Below, piece by piece: positions 28,810-37,960 of a stretch of DNA of 64,000 nt. The notes beneath the pieces are model-generated. The model was not told the origin of the DNA. It was given only the letters and a program-made list of their open reading frames with translations, and did not search any database. A program made the translations under genes and the position numbers. How positions within the stretch are numbered: position 1 is the first letter of the stretch; each line of letters begins with the position of its first letter. The DNA comes from Streptococcus salivarius (lineage in GTDB: Bacteria; Bacillota; Bacilli; Lactobacillales; Streptococcaceae), in assembly GCF_009738225.1 (NCBI RefSeq), contig NZ_CP018187.1, positions 816,501 to 880,500 on the forward strand. Direction: 5' to 3'.

Positions 28810-29771
28810 AGCGTTTGGTAAATTTCTTTAAAAACGATCGTTTATGGCAGATACTAGTTGCACTCTTCTTTGCTGTGGTACTCTTTTTCACAGCCTGGTC
28901 GGGGAACTCGCAAAATAAAAGCAATAGTTCAAGTGCATCTAATACCTTTACACAAACCGTTGAGTCGGTCCCTGTGGATATTAAATATGATAGTGATAAG
29001 TACTTTATCAGTGGTTATTCCTATGATGCCGAAGTCTATTTGACGGCGACAACACAGCTGGCTTTAACGACTGAGACAAGTAGTGATACACGTCACTTTA
29101 AATTAGTTGCTGATTTGTCAAACCTGGGTCAAGGAACCAGTCGAGTACCTATTCAGGTTAAGGATCTTCCAGCCGGCATGTCTGCGCAGGTATCCCCATC
29201 AACCTTGACGGCAACTATTGGTAAAAAAGCCAGCAAAACCTTTGACGTAGTAGCTAACATCACTTCTGATAAGTTGGCAAATGGCTATGAGGTTAAAAAG
29301 GTTAGCCTGGATAACACCAAGGTAGAAGTGACCTCGAGTGAAGATATCATTAATCAGATTGACCATGTTCAAGCAGTATTGGAAGGTGATTCCAACCTGT
29401 CTGAAGATTATGATGGTAACTTGGTCCTTCAAGCAGTTTCGACAAATGGTACAGTCCTAGCAAGCTCTATCTCACCAGCTAAGGTACATGCAAAGATTAG
29501 TTTGAGAAAATTAAGCAAGTCTGTTCCTGTCAAGGTCGAACTGACTGGGGATAAGGCTAGCAATGTGTCTAGTATCAGCTATAGCTTTGATCGTGGACAT
29601 GTGACTATCGTTGGTAGCCAAGAAGCTATGGATAAGATTGATAGCATCACAGTCCCAGTAGACATTAGTCAAGTGACTAAGGACACTTCAAAAACAATAG
29701 ACCTTAAGGCAGAAGGTGTTACGGTTCAGCCTGGCACTGTTAAGGTTAACTTAAAAGTCACGCAAAAATAG
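28806..29771 (+). CDS. cdaR: CdaA regulator CdaR (YbbR-domain protein)
   Basis: 321 residues. A single N-terminal membrane helix (about 13-32) is followed by an extracellular region of about three YbbR repeats (about 45-320). CdaR is known to bind and modulate CdaA. Overlap ATGA with cdaA. The Ser/Asn-rich stretch at 37-48 looks like a short linker after the anchor. It lies between cdaA and glmM, but glmM has a separate promoter-like site 5 nt downstream of cdaR. Confidence 0.92.
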   Translation: MKRLVNFFKNDRLWQILVALFFAVVLFFTAWSGNSQNKSNSSSASNTFTQTVESVPVDIKYDSDKYFISGYSYDAEVYLTATTQLALTTETSSDTRHFKLVADLSNLGQGTSRVPIQVKDLPAGMSAQVSPSTLTATIGKKASKTFDVVANITSDKLANGYEVKKVSLDNTKVEVTSSEDIINQIDHVQAVLEGDSNLSEDYDGNLVLQAVSTNGTVLASSISPAKVHAKISLRKLSKSVPVKVELTGDKASNVSSISYSFDRGHVTIVGSQEAMDKIDSITVPVDISQVTKDTSKTIDLKAEGVTVQPGTVKVNLKVTQK

Positions 29772-29776
29772 GGGAG

Positions 29777-29804
29777 TTACATTTTCCCAAAATTCATGTA
29801 TAAT
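29777..29804 (+). promoter_or_regulatory. Putative glmM promoter
   Basis: TTACAT, 16-bp spacer, TATAAT just after cdaR. It predicts a leader of about 180 nt before glmM. Confidence 0.5.
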
Positions 29805-29954
29805 GGATGGGATTGAGAGGGACTAATCTCATAAAAATGTAACCAATTAAAAATATTTAAAATCAAGGGTTGAAAATATTGGCGAAATCTTATAAAGTTA
29901 GATTATCTAGATAGATTTCACTAGATTGACTCTTGCTAAACAGCATCACAGTTT

Positions 29955-29991
29955 AAGGAGGATTTAGTGCTCAAGCACTAATAATAAAATT
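29955..29991 (+). promoter_or_regulatory. glmM translation-initiation region with hairpin/mini-ORF
   Basis: A perfect Shine-Dalgarno AAGGAGG (29955-29961) lies 30 nt from the glmM ATG, too far to act linearly. Between them is a 7-bp hairpin, TTAGTGC, loop TCAA, GCACTAA (29964-29981). Folding it leaves about 12 nt of spacing. Also, GTG 29967 is 5 nt from the Shine-Dalgarno and opens a four-codon ORF (fMet-Leu-Lys-His, stop TAA 29979-29981), which ends 10 nt before glmM. Confidence 0.6.
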
Positions 29992-31344
29992 ATGGGTAAA
30001 TATTTTGGAACAGACGGTGTTCGTGGAGAAGCAAACGTTGAACTTACGCCTGAATTGGCCTTTAAATTAGGTCGTTTTGGTGGTTATGTGCTTAGCCAAC
30101 ATGAGACTGGCCGTCCTAAAGTTTTTGTGGCACGTGATACACGTATCTCTGGTGAGATGTTGGAATCTGCCTTAGTAGCAGGTTTGCTCTCAGTGGGTAT
30201 TGAAGTCTACAAACTTGGAGTACTTGCAACACCTGGCGTCTCATACTTGGTTCGTACAGAAAATGCAAGCGCTGGGGTTATGATTTCAGCCAGCCATAAT
30301 CCAGCTCTTGATAATGGTATCAAGTTCTTTGGTGGTGATGGCTTTAAATTGGATGATGCGCGTGAAGCGGAAATTGAAGCCCTTCTCGATGCTGCAGAAG
30401 ATACACTTCCACGCCCTTCAGCTGAAGGACTTGGAACACTTGTTGATTATCCAGAGGGTCTTCGTAAATACGAAAAATTCTTGGTGGCTACAGGTGTTGA
30501 CCTCGGTGGCATGAAAGTTGCCTTGGATGCGGCTAATGGAGCAGCTGCGGTATCTGCACGTAACATTTTCCTTGACTTGAACGCAGAAATCTCTGTTATT
30601 GGTGACCAACCTGATGGCCTTAACATCAATGCTGGTGTTGGTTCGACACACCCAGAGCAGTTGCAAGCCTTGGTTAAAGAAACTGGCTCAGCTATTGGTC
30701 TTGCCTTTGATGGTGACAGTGACCGTCTCATCGCTGTTGATGAAAATGGCGATATTGTTGATGGTGATAAGGTGATGTATATCATTGGTAAACATTTGTC
30801 TCAAAAAGGCGAGTTGGCTAAAAATACTATTGTAACAACAGTTATGTCAAACCTTGGTTTCCACAAGGCACTTGACCGTGAAGGTATTAACAAGGCAGTG
30901 ACTGCTGTTGGTGACCGTTATGTTGTCGAAGAAATGCGTAAAAACGGCTACAACCTTGGTGGTGAACAGTCTGGACACGTTATTATCATGGATTACAACA
31001 CAACTGGTGATGGTCAATTGACAGCTATCCAATTGACTAAAGTCATGGTTGAAACAGGTAAGAGCTTGTCTGAATTGGCTTCAGAAGTGACCATCTATCC
31101 ACAAAAATTGGTTAATATCCGTGTGGAAAATAGCATGAAAGATAAGGCTATGGAAGTTCCTGCAATTGCCGCTATCATTGAAAAAATGGAAGCTGAGATG
31201 GCTGGAAATGGACGTATCTTGGTTCGTCCAAGTGGTACTGAACCTCTTCTTCGTGTTATGGCAGAAGCCCCAACAGATGATGAAGTGAATTACTACGTTG
31301 ATACGATTGCTGATGTTGTTCGTGCAGAAATTGGATTGGACTAA
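29992..31344 (+). CDS. glmM: Phosphoglucosamine mutase GlmM
   Basis: 450 residues. It converts glucosamine-6-phosphate to glucosamine-1-phosphate on the way to UDP-GlcNAc and peptidoglycan. The phosphoserine is Ser101 in ISASHNP, the metal loop DGDSDR is near residue 240, and the sugar-binding GGEQSGH and RPSGTEP loops are present. Start [12 protein letters not shown] is universal for the family, so ATG 29992 is certain despite the remote ribosome site. CdaA and GlmM are known to interact, which explains the neighbourhood. Followed after 2 nt by a GtrA-family gene. Confidence 0.97.
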   Translation: MGKYFGTDGVRGEANVELTPELAFKLGRFGGYVLSQHETGRPKVFVARDTRISGEMLESALVAGLLSVGIEVYKLGVLATPGVSYLVRTENASAGVMISASHNPALDNGIKFFGGDGFKLDDAREAEIEALLDAAEDTLPRPSAEGLGTLVDYPEGLRKYEKFLVATGVDLGGMKVALDAANGAAAVSARNIFLDLNAEISVIGDQPDGLNINAGVGSTHPEQLQALVKETGSAIGLAFDGDSDRLIAVDENGDIVDGDKVMYIIGKHLSQKGELAKNTIVTTVMSNLGFHKALDREGINKAVTAVGDRYVVEEMRKNGYNLGGEQSGHVIIMDYNTTGDGQLTAIQLTKVMVETGKSLSELASEVTIYPQKLVNIRVENSMKDKAMEVPAIAAIIEKMEAEMAGNGRILVRPSGTEPLLRVMAEAPTDDEVNYYVDTIADVVRAEIGLD

Positions 31345-31346
31345 GT

Positions 31347-31787
31347 ATGATAGCTAAGCTCAGAGTCTTCATGGCCACCGAAGTTTTCAAGTACCTTTTC
31401 TTTGGTGTCTTGGCAACTTTGGTTTATATGGTCAGTCGTATTTTGATTTTTCAGTTGACCAATCAGGGGACACTCTCGGCGATCTTAGCCAGTGCGATTG
31501 CCATCATCTTTGCCTTTTTTACAAATGACATGTTTGTCTTTAATCAGGAAAAGACAGGTATGGTTACGCGCTTTGTTAAGTTCGTGGGTGCTCGCCTATT
31601 GACCTTGGTCTTGGATTTGGCTCTGGCCTATTTCTTGGTCGATACCTATCCAGAAATTATTGGTCAATTTGTTGGTCATAGTCATGCTTGGGTAAACGGT
31701 ATCGAGAGCCTCTTCTCTCAGGTCCTTATCATTGTATTGAACTATATTATTTCTAAATTCTTCGTCTTTACAGGCGAGAAAGTATAA
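31347..31787 (+). CDS. GtrA-family membrane protein
   Basis: 146 residues, four hydrophobic helices (about 13-33, 40-60, 78-98, 115-138). The GtrA family is thought to move or support polyprenyl-linked sugars for surface glycosylation. Starts 2 nt after the glmM stop, so it is translationally linked to an amino-sugar enzyme. Ends with FVFTGEKV and is followed by a strong terminator. A second GtrA domain occurs in the window fused to a glycosyltransferase (59895-60917). Exact role unknown. Confidence 0.85.
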   Translation: MIAKLRVFMATEVFKYLFFGVLATLVYMVSRILIFQLTNQGTLSAILASAIAIIFAFFTNDMFVFNQEKTGMVTRFVKFVGARLLTLVLDLALAYFLVDTYPEIIGQFVGHSHAWVNGIESLFSQVLIIVLNYIISKFFVFTGEKV

Positions 31788-31790
31788 GCA

Positions 31791-31846
31791 AAAAGGAAGT
31801 TGTTAGGAAATGTGGTAAAAGCATTTCTTACCAACCTCCTTTTTTG
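31791..31846 (+). terminator. Terminator of glmM-gtrA
   Basis: Long stem of about 20 bp with a few mismatches (5' arm starting AAAGGAAGTTG, 3' arm ending CAACCTCCTTT) and a six-T tail. Confidence 0.85.
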
Positions 31847-31853
31847 ATATAAT
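31845..31853 (+). promoter_or_regulatory. Extended -10 promoter of trmK
   Basis: TGA followed by TATAAT, overlapping the end of the previous T-run. It leaves about a 25-nt leader with AAAGATGA as ribosome site. Confidence 0.6.
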
Positions 31854-31885
31854 TGAAGAGACTTAAAAAAATAGAAAGATGAAAT

Positions 31886-32572
31886 ATGTACGTACAATTA
31901 TCTCAACGCCTTAAGGATGTAGCAATCTATGTTCCCAAAGGCGCAAAACTCTTGGATGTAGGCAGTGATCATGCCTATCTTCCGATTTATTTACTTGAAA
32001 AAGGCCTGATTACTTCAGCTATTGCTGGTGAAGTTGTAAAAGGGCCCTATGAATCTGCTCTTGCTAATGTCTCAGCCTCTGGTTTCCAAGATAAAATCGA
32101 CGTGCGCTTGGCTAATGGCTTGGCTGCCTTCGAACCTGCTGATGAGGTAACAACTATCACGATTTGTGGTATGGGAGGACGTCTTATTGCGGACATCCTT
32201 GATGCTGGAACGGACAAACTTAAGGGCGTAGACCGCCTAATTTTACAACCAAATAATCGTGAAGATGATCTCCGTATCTGGTTGATGGAAAATGGTTTTG
32301 AGATTATTGCAGAGTCTATCATGACTGAAAATGGCAAATACTACGAAATCATGGTGGCAGAAGCTGGACACATGAGCCTTTCGGACAAGGAAGTGCGTTT
32401 TGGTCCTCATCTCATGAAAGACCAATCTCAGGTTTTCCAGCTCAAATGGCAACGCGAAATCAATAAATTAGAGATTGCTTTAGGATCCATTCCACTGGCC
32501 AATCAGGCTGATCGTACAGCTATTGAAGATAAAATTCAAACCATTAAGGAGGTTTTGAATCATGTTAGCTAG
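31886..32572 (+). CDS. trmK: tRNA (adenine(22)-N1)-methyltransferase TrmK
   Basis: 228 residues. SAM-dependent enzyme that makes m1A22 in tRNA-Ser and tRNA-Tyr in Gram-positives. SAM-binding motif [16 protein letters not shown] (about 19-34), catalytic-region motif [16 protein letters not shown] (about 118-133). Normal length. The stop overlaps the NIF3-like gene by 11 nt, a conserved pairing in Firmicutes. Confidence 0.93.
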   Translation: MYVQLSQRLKDVAIYVPKGAKLLDVGSDHAYLPIYLLEKGLITSAIAGEVVKGPYESALANVSASGFQDKIDVRLANGLAAFEPADEVTTITICGMGGRLIADILDAGTDKLKGVDRLILQPNNREDDLRIWLMENGFEIIAESIMTENGKYYEIMVAEAGHMSLSDKEVRFGPHLMKDQSQVFQLKWQREINKLEIALGSIPLANQADRTAIEDKIQTIKEVLNHVS

Positions 32573-33350
32573 TGAACTTATTAAGACTTATGAAGAATTT
32601 TGTCCACCGGAGCTTTCTATGGAAGGTGATGTGGTTGGCTTGCAGATTGGTAGTCTGGACAAAGAGATTCAGAAGGTCATGGTTACTTTGGATGTTCGTG
32701 AAAATACGGTAGCCGAAGCCATTGAAAAAGGTGTGGACCTCATTATTGCTAAACATGCTCCAATTTTTCGTCCAGTTAAGGATTTGGTGTCTTCGCCTGA
32801 CCGAGATATTTTACTTGACCTGGTTAAGCATGATATTGCAGTCTATGTGAGTCATACTAATATTGATGTCGTTAATAATGGGCTTAATGATTGGTTCTGT
32901 GACTTACTTGATATTAAAGACACCACTTATTTAACGCAGACTTCTGGAAATCATGGAATCGGTCGAGTGGGTGATATCGTGCCTCAGACTATTGAAGAAC
33001 TTGCTCTTAAAGTCAAGTCTGTTTTTGGCTTAGATAGTGTTCGCTTGGTTCGTTATAATCATGACAATCCTCTAGTTAGCCGTGTGGCTATTTGTGGGGG
33101 TAGCGGTCAAGGATTTTACAAGGATGCTTTGGAAAAGGGGGCACAAGTCTTCATCACTGGTGATATTTACTACCATACAGGACAGGAAATGATTACTAAT
33201 GGTCTCTTGGCAATTGATCCTGGGCACCATATCGAAGCCCTTTTTATCTCAAAGAATGCTGAGAAACTTGAGGCTTGGAAACTTGAGCATGATTGGAATG
33301 TGACCATACTTGAAAGTCAGTCCTCAACCAATCCTTTTGACCATTTGTAG
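32562..33350 (+). CDS. NIF3/YqfO-like dinuclear metal-centre protein (GTP cyclohydrolase I type 2-like)
   Basis: 262 residues. NIF3 family proteins form hexameric rings with a dinuclear metal site. Their physiological role is unsettled. Metal-ligand segments are [11 protein letters not shown] (about 62-72), [10 protein letters not shown] (about 94-103) and the C-terminal [10 protein letters not shown] (about 219-228). It lacks the PII-like insert of YqfO, as the short streptococcal forms do. Starts inside the end of trmK with GGAGG 9 nt upstream. Confidence 0.9.
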   Translation: MLASELIKTYEEFCPPELSMEGDVVGLQIGSLDKEIQKVMVTLDVRENTVAEAIEKGVDLIIAKHAPIFRPVKDLVSSPDRDILLDLVKHDIAVYVSHTNIDVVNNGLNDWFCDLLDIKDTTYLTQTSGNHGIGRVGDIVPQTIEELALKVKSVFGLDSVRLVRYNHDNPLVSRVAICGGSGQGFYKDALEKGAQVFITGDIYYHTGQEMITNGLLAIDPGHHIEALFISKNAEKLEAWKLEHDWNVTILESQSSTNPFDHL

Positions 33351-33362
33351 GAGGATGTGTCT

Positions 33363-34190
33363 GTGACTTGGCTTTTACATCAAAATGTGGTCTTTTTGGC
33401 CTTGATTGCTGGTCTTTTTACTTGGGGCTGTACCATTGTCGGATCGGCCATTGTTTTCTTCTTCAAGAATATTAGCCGTAAATTGCTAGATATCATGATG
33501 GGCTTTGCGGCAGGTGTCATGATTGCGGCCTCTTTTTGGTCGCTTTTGGACCCTTCTTTAACTTATGCGACTCAAAATGGCTATGGGAAGTGGTCATGGT
33601 TCCCTGCGGCAGCTGGTTTCTTGCTTGGCGGTGTTGCCCTTCGTTTGATTGATGCCGTCGTTCCCCATTTGCATTTGGGGAATGACATCTCTAAAGCAGA
33701 AGGTATTCAACCTCGTAAGAAAAAGTTGTCCAAGACAGCCCTGCTCTTTTTGGCTATCACCATTCATAATTTTCCAGAGGGATTAGCAGTCGGTGTGACT
33801 TTCGGAGCCTTGGCTGGTGGCAATATGACATTTGCGGGTCTTATGGGAGCCATTGGTCTAGCTATAGGTATTGGTTTGCAGAATGTCCCTGAAGGTGCAG
33901 CCCTCTCAGTTCCTATTCGAGCAGATGGAAAATCTCGTATCAAGGCCTTTTATTGGGGATCTATGTCAGCCATCGTGGAGCCTATAGGGGCTGTTATGGG
34001 AGCTGCTCTTGTCATGTGGATGATGGCGATTATTCCTTATGCTTTGGCCTTTGCGGCCGGTGCCATGATTTTTGTGGTAACGGAGGAATTGATTCCTGAA
34101 TCACAAACCAATGGTAATACTGACGTAGCAACCTTGGGCCTTATGGTTGGCTTTGTCGTCATGATGGTCATGGACGTGGCCTTGGGGTAA
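33363..34190 (+). CDS. ZIP-family metal transporter
   Basis: 275 residues. A ZIP/GufA-type permease that brings divalent metal (Zn, Fe or Mn) into the cytoplasm. About eight hydrophobic helices. Family metal-site motifs HNFPEGLAVG (TM4) and NVPEGAALS (TM5). An N-terminal loop with His residues (about 98-105) may be the variable metal loop. Start is GTG 33363, 8 nt after TAGGAGG; the earlier in-frame GTG at 33357 is too close to that site. It follows the NIF3 gene by 12 nt, so trmK-nif3-zip look like one transcript. Confidence 0.88.
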   Translation: MTWLLHQNVVFLALIAGLFTWGCTIVGSAIVFFFKNISRKLLDIMMGFAAGVMIAASFWSLLDPSLTYATQNGYGKWSWFPAAAGFLLGGVALRLIDAVVPHLHLGNDISKAEGIQPRKKKLSKTALLFLAITIHNFPEGLAVGVTFGALAGGNMTFAGLMGAIGLAIGIGLQNVPEGAALSVPIRADGKSRIKAFYWGSMSAIVEPIGAVMGAALVMWMMAIIPYALAFAAGAMIFVVTEELIPESQTNGNTDVATLGLMVGFVVMMVMDVALG

Positions 34191-34198
34191 AAGAATAA

Positions 34199-34240
34199 TA
34201 AAAAGCTGTGCCTATTGATATAGGATTCAGCTCTTTTCAA
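34199..34240 (+). terminator. Weak terminator-like hairpin after the ZIP gene
   Basis: AAAAGCTG and CAGCTCTTTT arms with a long, partly paired centre (TATTGATATA). Shorter and less regular than the others. Confidence 0.4.
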
Positions 34241-34256
34241 ATAGATGGAGTAAAAA

Positions 34257-35345
34257 ATGAAAATTGCAATTGTTGGTGCAGGTATCGTCGGTTCAACGGC
34301 TGCCTACTACTTATCAAAAGAAAAAGGCGTAGAAGTTACAGTATTTGATCATGGTCTTGGACAAGCAACCAAGGCAGCAGCTGGTATTATCAGCCCCTGG
34401 TTTTCCAAGCGTCGTAATAAGGCCTGGTATCGCATGGCCCGTTTGGGAGCCGATTTTTACCAAGATTTAGTTTCAGATCTTGAAAAGGATGGTTATGACA
34501 CGAGCTTCTATGATCAGTCTGGTGTAGCCCTTCTCAAGAAAGACGATAGTAAATTGGACGCTTTGTACCAGCATGCAGAAACGAGACTAGAAGAATCACC
34601 CATTATTGGTGAACTCTCTATAAAAAATGCTGAGGATCTCCCTGAATTCATTGGCTTTGACCATTATCTCTATGCTTCTGGAGGAGCCAGAGTGGAAGGG
34701 GCAGAGTTGACAGCTACCTTGATTGAAGCCTCTGGTTTTGAAAAGGTGGGGGGACCAGTTACACTCTCTCCTCTTGACAATGGCACTTACGAGATTAATG
34801 CTCAAACTTTTGATAAGGTCATTCTCGCTTGTGGTGCCTGGCTAGGTCAAACGCTTGAACCCCTTGGTTTTGAAGTAGATGTTCGCCCCCAAAAAGGTCA
34901 ATTACGTGACTATTTCTTTGAGGGGTTAGATACTGGTAAGTTGCCTGTTTTGATGCCAGAGGGCGAACTAGATGTCATCCCCTTTGCTGGTGGAAAGATT
35001 TCGGTAGGAGCCAGCCACGAAAATGATCAAGGCTTTGATTTGACAGTTGATGAGACTGTACTTTCAAGTCTGGAGGAAGAGGCTAAGACCTATTTCCCTG
35101 ACTTAAGTACGGCTAAGTCCTTCTCAGAACGTGTGGGAACGAGAGCCTACACGAGTGATTTCTCTCCTTTCTTTGGAGAAGTTCCAGAGCTTGAGAGTGT
35201 CTTTGTTGCTTCTGGTTTAGGATCTTCAGGGCTCACGACAGGGCCACTGATTGGAAAAAATCTGGTTGATTTGGCCATGTATCGACCTGGTAGCTTGGAT
35301 AGTGCGGACTATCCAGTGGCTCAGTACATTGAGAAAAAAGACTAA
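34257..35345 (+). CDS. FAD-dependent oxidoreductase of the DAO/DadA family
   Basis: 362 residues. Dinucleotide-binding motif GAGIVGSTAAYYLS at the N-terminus (residues 7-20), and a conserved C-terminal ATG-like flavin segment (VFVASGLGSSGLTTGP, about 320-335). The family covers D-amino-acid dehydrogenases, glycine oxidase (ThiO) and related amine oxidases. The substrate cannot be assigned, since no thiamine or proline genes are adjacent. Only a weak ATAGATGGAG ribosome site 6 nt upstream. Ends in a strong terminator. Confidence 0.85.
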   Translation: MKIAIVGAGIVGSTAAYYLSKEKGVEVTVFDHGLGQATKAAAGIISPWFSKRRNKAWYRMARLGADFYQDLVSDLEKDGYDTSFYDQSGVALLKKDDSKLDALYQHAETRLEESPIIGELSIKNAEDLPEFIGFDHYLYASGGARVEGAELTATLIEASGFEKVGGPVTLSPLDNGTYEINAQTFDKVILACGAWLGQTLEPLGFEVDVRPQKGQLRDYFFEGLDTGKLPVLMPEGELDVIPFAGGKISVGASHENDQGFDLTVDETVLSSLEEEAKTYFPDLSTAKSFSERVGTRAYTSDFSPFFGEVPELESVFVASGLGSSGLTTGPLIGKNLVDLAMYRPGSLDSADYPVAQYIEKKD

Positions 35346-35377
35346 TAGTATTAAAGTTCTTCTAGATATTTAGACTC

Positions 35378-35430
35378 AAGAATCAGCTGGCTATTTCTCG
35401 CTATTGAGGGATGTTGGCTGATTCTTTTTT
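35378..35430 (+). terminator. Terminator after the DadA-like gene
   Basis: Outer stem AAGAATCAGC/GCTGATTCTT with further internal pairing and a six-T tail. Confidence 0.8.
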
Positions 35431-35470
35431 ATTAGAGTTATTTACATCTATTTCTTATTTGATTAGAAAA

Positions 35471-35479
35471 TGATAAAAT
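35471..35479 (+). promoter_or_regulatory. Extended -10 promoter of the secreted esterase gene
   Basis: TGA followed by TAAAAT, 52 nt before the chosen start. Confidence 0.45.
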
Positions 35480-35531
35480 AGTAACTGTTCATCGATTGTA
35501 GGTGAATACTAATAAAAAATGGGGAGGGACT

Positions 35532-36878
35532 ATGTTCCAAAAAGTTAAAGTATATGTGACAGTCTTTGTTTCCTTGTTAGCCATAAGTTTAGGCTTGTCT
35601 GTCAAAGCAGGGGCAGCAGAAGACTTGGCTGTGACAAAGACAAGTATTGTTCTAGAAAGTTATGAGTTTGGACCAGCTGTAACCAAAGTCATTTTTGAAT
35701 TTAATCAGAAGGTCACACCAGAGGTTGTCCACAGCTCAACTCAGGTTACAACAGCAGGGGTCAGTCGTCAGGTAACGAACTCTTATGTTTCTGATGATAA
35801 GGGGCATGTGGTCTATTATGACAATAGCAAGTACGTGACGCTTGAATTGAGCCTACCATCTTATAATCGCTACAACATGGGTGGGAATGCTGAACCTATG
35901 TATTTTAACCTTTCTACTTGGACCAATCAATGGCTGGAAAGTTATATGGTATCAATGAAAGACTTGTCAGTAGTGGCAGAAGGTAGTAGTCAGTCACAGA
36001 TGGTTTCATCTGAGCAAGATGCCATCAACAATCGTTTGATGCCAACGACGGAGGTTTTCGGCGATCGAGGACAGGTAGGTAACATGCAGTATGCGGCTTA
36101 TAGTGCCCAGACTGGTACGGGGAATAGCACAAAACCTTTGATTGTCTGGCTACACGGCATTGGTGAAAGAGGGACAGACATGAATATTCCGCTTCTTTCA
36201 AATGACGTCTATGCGCTTGCCCAGCCTGAGATTCAAGGCCATTTCTTAACAACTGGTGATCAGGCGCGTGGGGTTAATGTTCTAGCTGTTCAAACACAGA
36301 CACCTTGGGGATCGGATAATGCAGCCCAACTCAAAGAGACCATTGATACCTACCTAGCTAATCACCCAGAGGTAGATAAGGGACGAATCTATCTTGCGGG
36401 AGTTTCAAATGGTGGTGGTATGGTCTTGACCATGGGAGCAGCCTATCCAGATTATTTTGCAGCTCTTATTCCAATTGCTGCTCCCTTAACTGTTGACCAA
36501 TCTGGAATTGATAAACTGAAGAACCAGCCTATGTGGTTGATTCACACAAAGGCAGACGCAACAGTACAACCAGAAAATAGTGTCTTGCCTTTATACAAGA
36601 GCTTGATTACCTCTGGAGCTACTAACAAGTGGTTCTCATACTTTGAAACAGCGACTGGGACTGATCTTCCTGGCACAGAGTATGATGGTCATTGGGCTTG
36701 GATTTATTTCTTCCATGACCAGGTGATTGGCGTTCAGCATCCTGAAAATACGAAAAATTGGGATGGTTACAGTGGTATGGTAGCCACTGATCCAACCAAT
36801 GGAGGTGGCTCTCGTGCCAGTGTCAATGGACAAACTTATAATAGTATCTTTGACTGGATAAGTGCACAAAGACACTAA
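35532..36878 (+). CDS. Secreted alpha/beta hydrolase (peptidase/esterase, PHB-depolymerase-like)
   Basis: 448 residues. A Sec signal peptide (charged start, hydrophobic 9-24, cleavage near AGA-A, about residue 28) sends it outside. It has no LPXTG and no lipobox. An N-terminal immunoglobulin-like region (about 30-150) comes before a hydrolase domain with the loop PLIVWLHGIGERGTD (about 202-216) and a GVSNGGG elbow with Ser292. A His near YDGHWAWIYFF (about 388) completes a likely triad. This layout is typical of secreted prolyl-oligopeptidase/feruloyl-esterase-like enzymes of streptococci. The substrate is unknown. Start ATG 35532 is chosen for GGGGAGG 4 nt upstream, rather than GTG 35502. 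Confidence 0.83.
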   Translation: MFQKVKVYVTVFVSLLAISLGLSVKAGAAEDLAVTKTSIVLESYEFGPAVTKVIFEFNQKVTPEVVHSSTQVTTAGVSRQVTNSYVSDDKGHVVYYDNSKYVTLELSLPSYNRYNMGGNAEPMYFNLSTWTNQWLESYMVSMKDLSVVAEGSSQSQMVSSEQDAINNRLMPTTEVFGDRGQVGNMQYAAYSAQTGTGNSTKPLIVWLHGIGERGTDMNIPLLSNDVYALAQPEIQGHFLTTGDQARGVNVLAVQTQTPWGSDNAAQLKETIDTYLANHPEVDKGRIYLAGVSNGGGMVLTMGAAYPDYFAALIPIAAPLTVDQSGIDKLKNQPMWLIHTKADATVQPENSVLPLYKSLITSGATNKWFSYFETATGTDLPGTEYDGHWAWIYFFHDQVIGVQHPENTKNWDGYSGMVATDPTNGGGSRASVNGQTYNSIFDWISAQRH

Positions 36879-36933
36879 GAGTATGATAATTACACTTCCC
36901 AAGGGGAATATATCAAGAAGTTGTCTTCAATCG

Positions 36934-36962
36934 AAAAGGGTTTCAATCGAAATCCTTTTTTG
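36934..36962 (+). terminator. Terminator of the secreted esterase gene
   Basis: AAAAGGGTTTC, loop AATC, GAAATCCTTTTTTT (one G-U pair). Confidence 0.8.
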
Positions 36963-36967
36963 ATTGG

Positions 36968-37000
36968 ATTAAGAAAATGGACACTTGTGATTTTCTTAAT
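36968..37000. repeat. 11-bp perfect inverted repeat upstream of rmlA
   Basis: ATTAAGAAAAT (36968-36978) and ATTTTCTTAAT (36990-37000), half-sites 22 bp apart centre to centre. It has no T-run after it and lies 26 bp before the rmlA -35, so it looks like an operator. Its right arm overlaps a CiaR-like CTTAAT-N5-CTTAAG (36995-37011). Confidence 0.5.
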
Positions 37001-37026
37001 GAAAGCTTAAGAACATAGGGTTTACC

Positions 37027-37055
37027 GTGACAAGAGGGCTGAAAAATGCTAAAAT
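37027..37055 (+). promoter_or_regulatory. rml operon promoter
   Basis: GTGACA, 17-bp spacer, TAAAAT with TGC extension. The -10 ends 35 nt before rmlA. Confidence 0.7.
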
Positions 37056-37090
37056 ATAGGTAATATATTAGAGAAAAAAGGAGCCTTCTT

Positions 37091-37960
37091 ATGAAAGGTA
37101 TTATTCTTGCAGGCGGTTCAGGGACACGTTTGTATCCATTGACACGTGCTGCATCAAAACAACTGATGCCGATTTACGATAAACCAATGATTTACTATCC
37201 ACTTTCAACGCTTATGTTGGCTGGTATTAAGGAAATCCTCATCATCTCAACGCCACAGGACCTTCCACGTTTTGAAGAGCTCCTTGGTGATGGTTCTGAG
37301 TTCGGTATTTCACTTTCTTATGCAGTACAACCAAGTCCAGATGGATTGGCTCAAGCCTTTATCATTGGTGAAGACTTCATTGGTGACGATAGTGTTGCCC
37401 TTGTCCTCGGGGATAACATTTTCCATGGCAATGGTCTTTCTGCCATGCTTCAACGTGCTGAAGCTAAGGAAAAAGGTGCTACAGTCTTTGGTTATCAAGT
37501 TAAGGACCCAGAACGTTTTGGTGTTGTTGAGTTTGACGACAATATGAATGCCATCTCTATCGAGGAAAAACCTGAGCATCCAAAATCAAACTTTGCTGTA
37601 ACTGGTCTTTATTTCTATGACAATGATGTTGTGGAAATTGCCAAAAATATCAAGCCAAGCCCTCGTGGCGAACTTGAAATCACGGATGTTAACAAGGCTT
37701 ACCTAGAACGTGGAGATCTCTCTGTTGAGCTTATGGGACGTGGCTTTGCTTGGTTGGATACAGGCACTCATGAAAGTCTCTTGCAAGCTGCTCAGTACAT
37801 CGAAACAGTTCAACGTTTGCAAAATGTCCAAGTAGCTAACCTTGAAGAGATTGCCTATCGCATGGGTTATATCACTAAAGAACAGGTTCTTGAATTGGCA
37901 CAACCACTTAAGAAAAACGAATACGGACAATATTTGCTCCGTTTGATTGGAGAAGCATAA
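37091..37960 (+). CDS. rmlA: Glucose-1-phosphate thymidylyltransferase RmlA
   Basis: 289 residues. First step of dTDP-L-rhamnose synthesis: glucose-1-phosphate plus dTTP gives dTDP-glucose. Nucleotide-binding signature [12 protein letters not shown] at residues 8-19, [19 protein letters not shown] in the middle, and the C-terminal oligomer segment. Normal length for the large RmlA class. Start ATG after AAAAGGAG. Overlaps rmlC by one base (TAATG). dTDP-rhamnose feeds rhamnose cell-wall polysaccharide in streptococci. Confidence 0.97.
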   Translation: MKGIILAGGSGTRLYPLTRAASKQLMPIYDKPMIYYPLSTLMLAGIKEILIISTPQDLPRFEELLGDGSEFGISLSYAVQPSPDGLAQAFIIGEDFIGDDSVALVLGDNIFHGNGLSAMLQRAEAKEKGATVFGYQVKDPERFGVVEFDDNMNAISIEEKPEHPKSNFAVTGLYFYDNDVVEIAKNIKPSPRGELEITDVNKAYLERGDLSVELMGRGFAWLDTGTHESLLQAAQYIETVQRLQNVQVANLEEIAYRMGYITKEQVLELAQPLKKNEYGQYLLRLIGEA

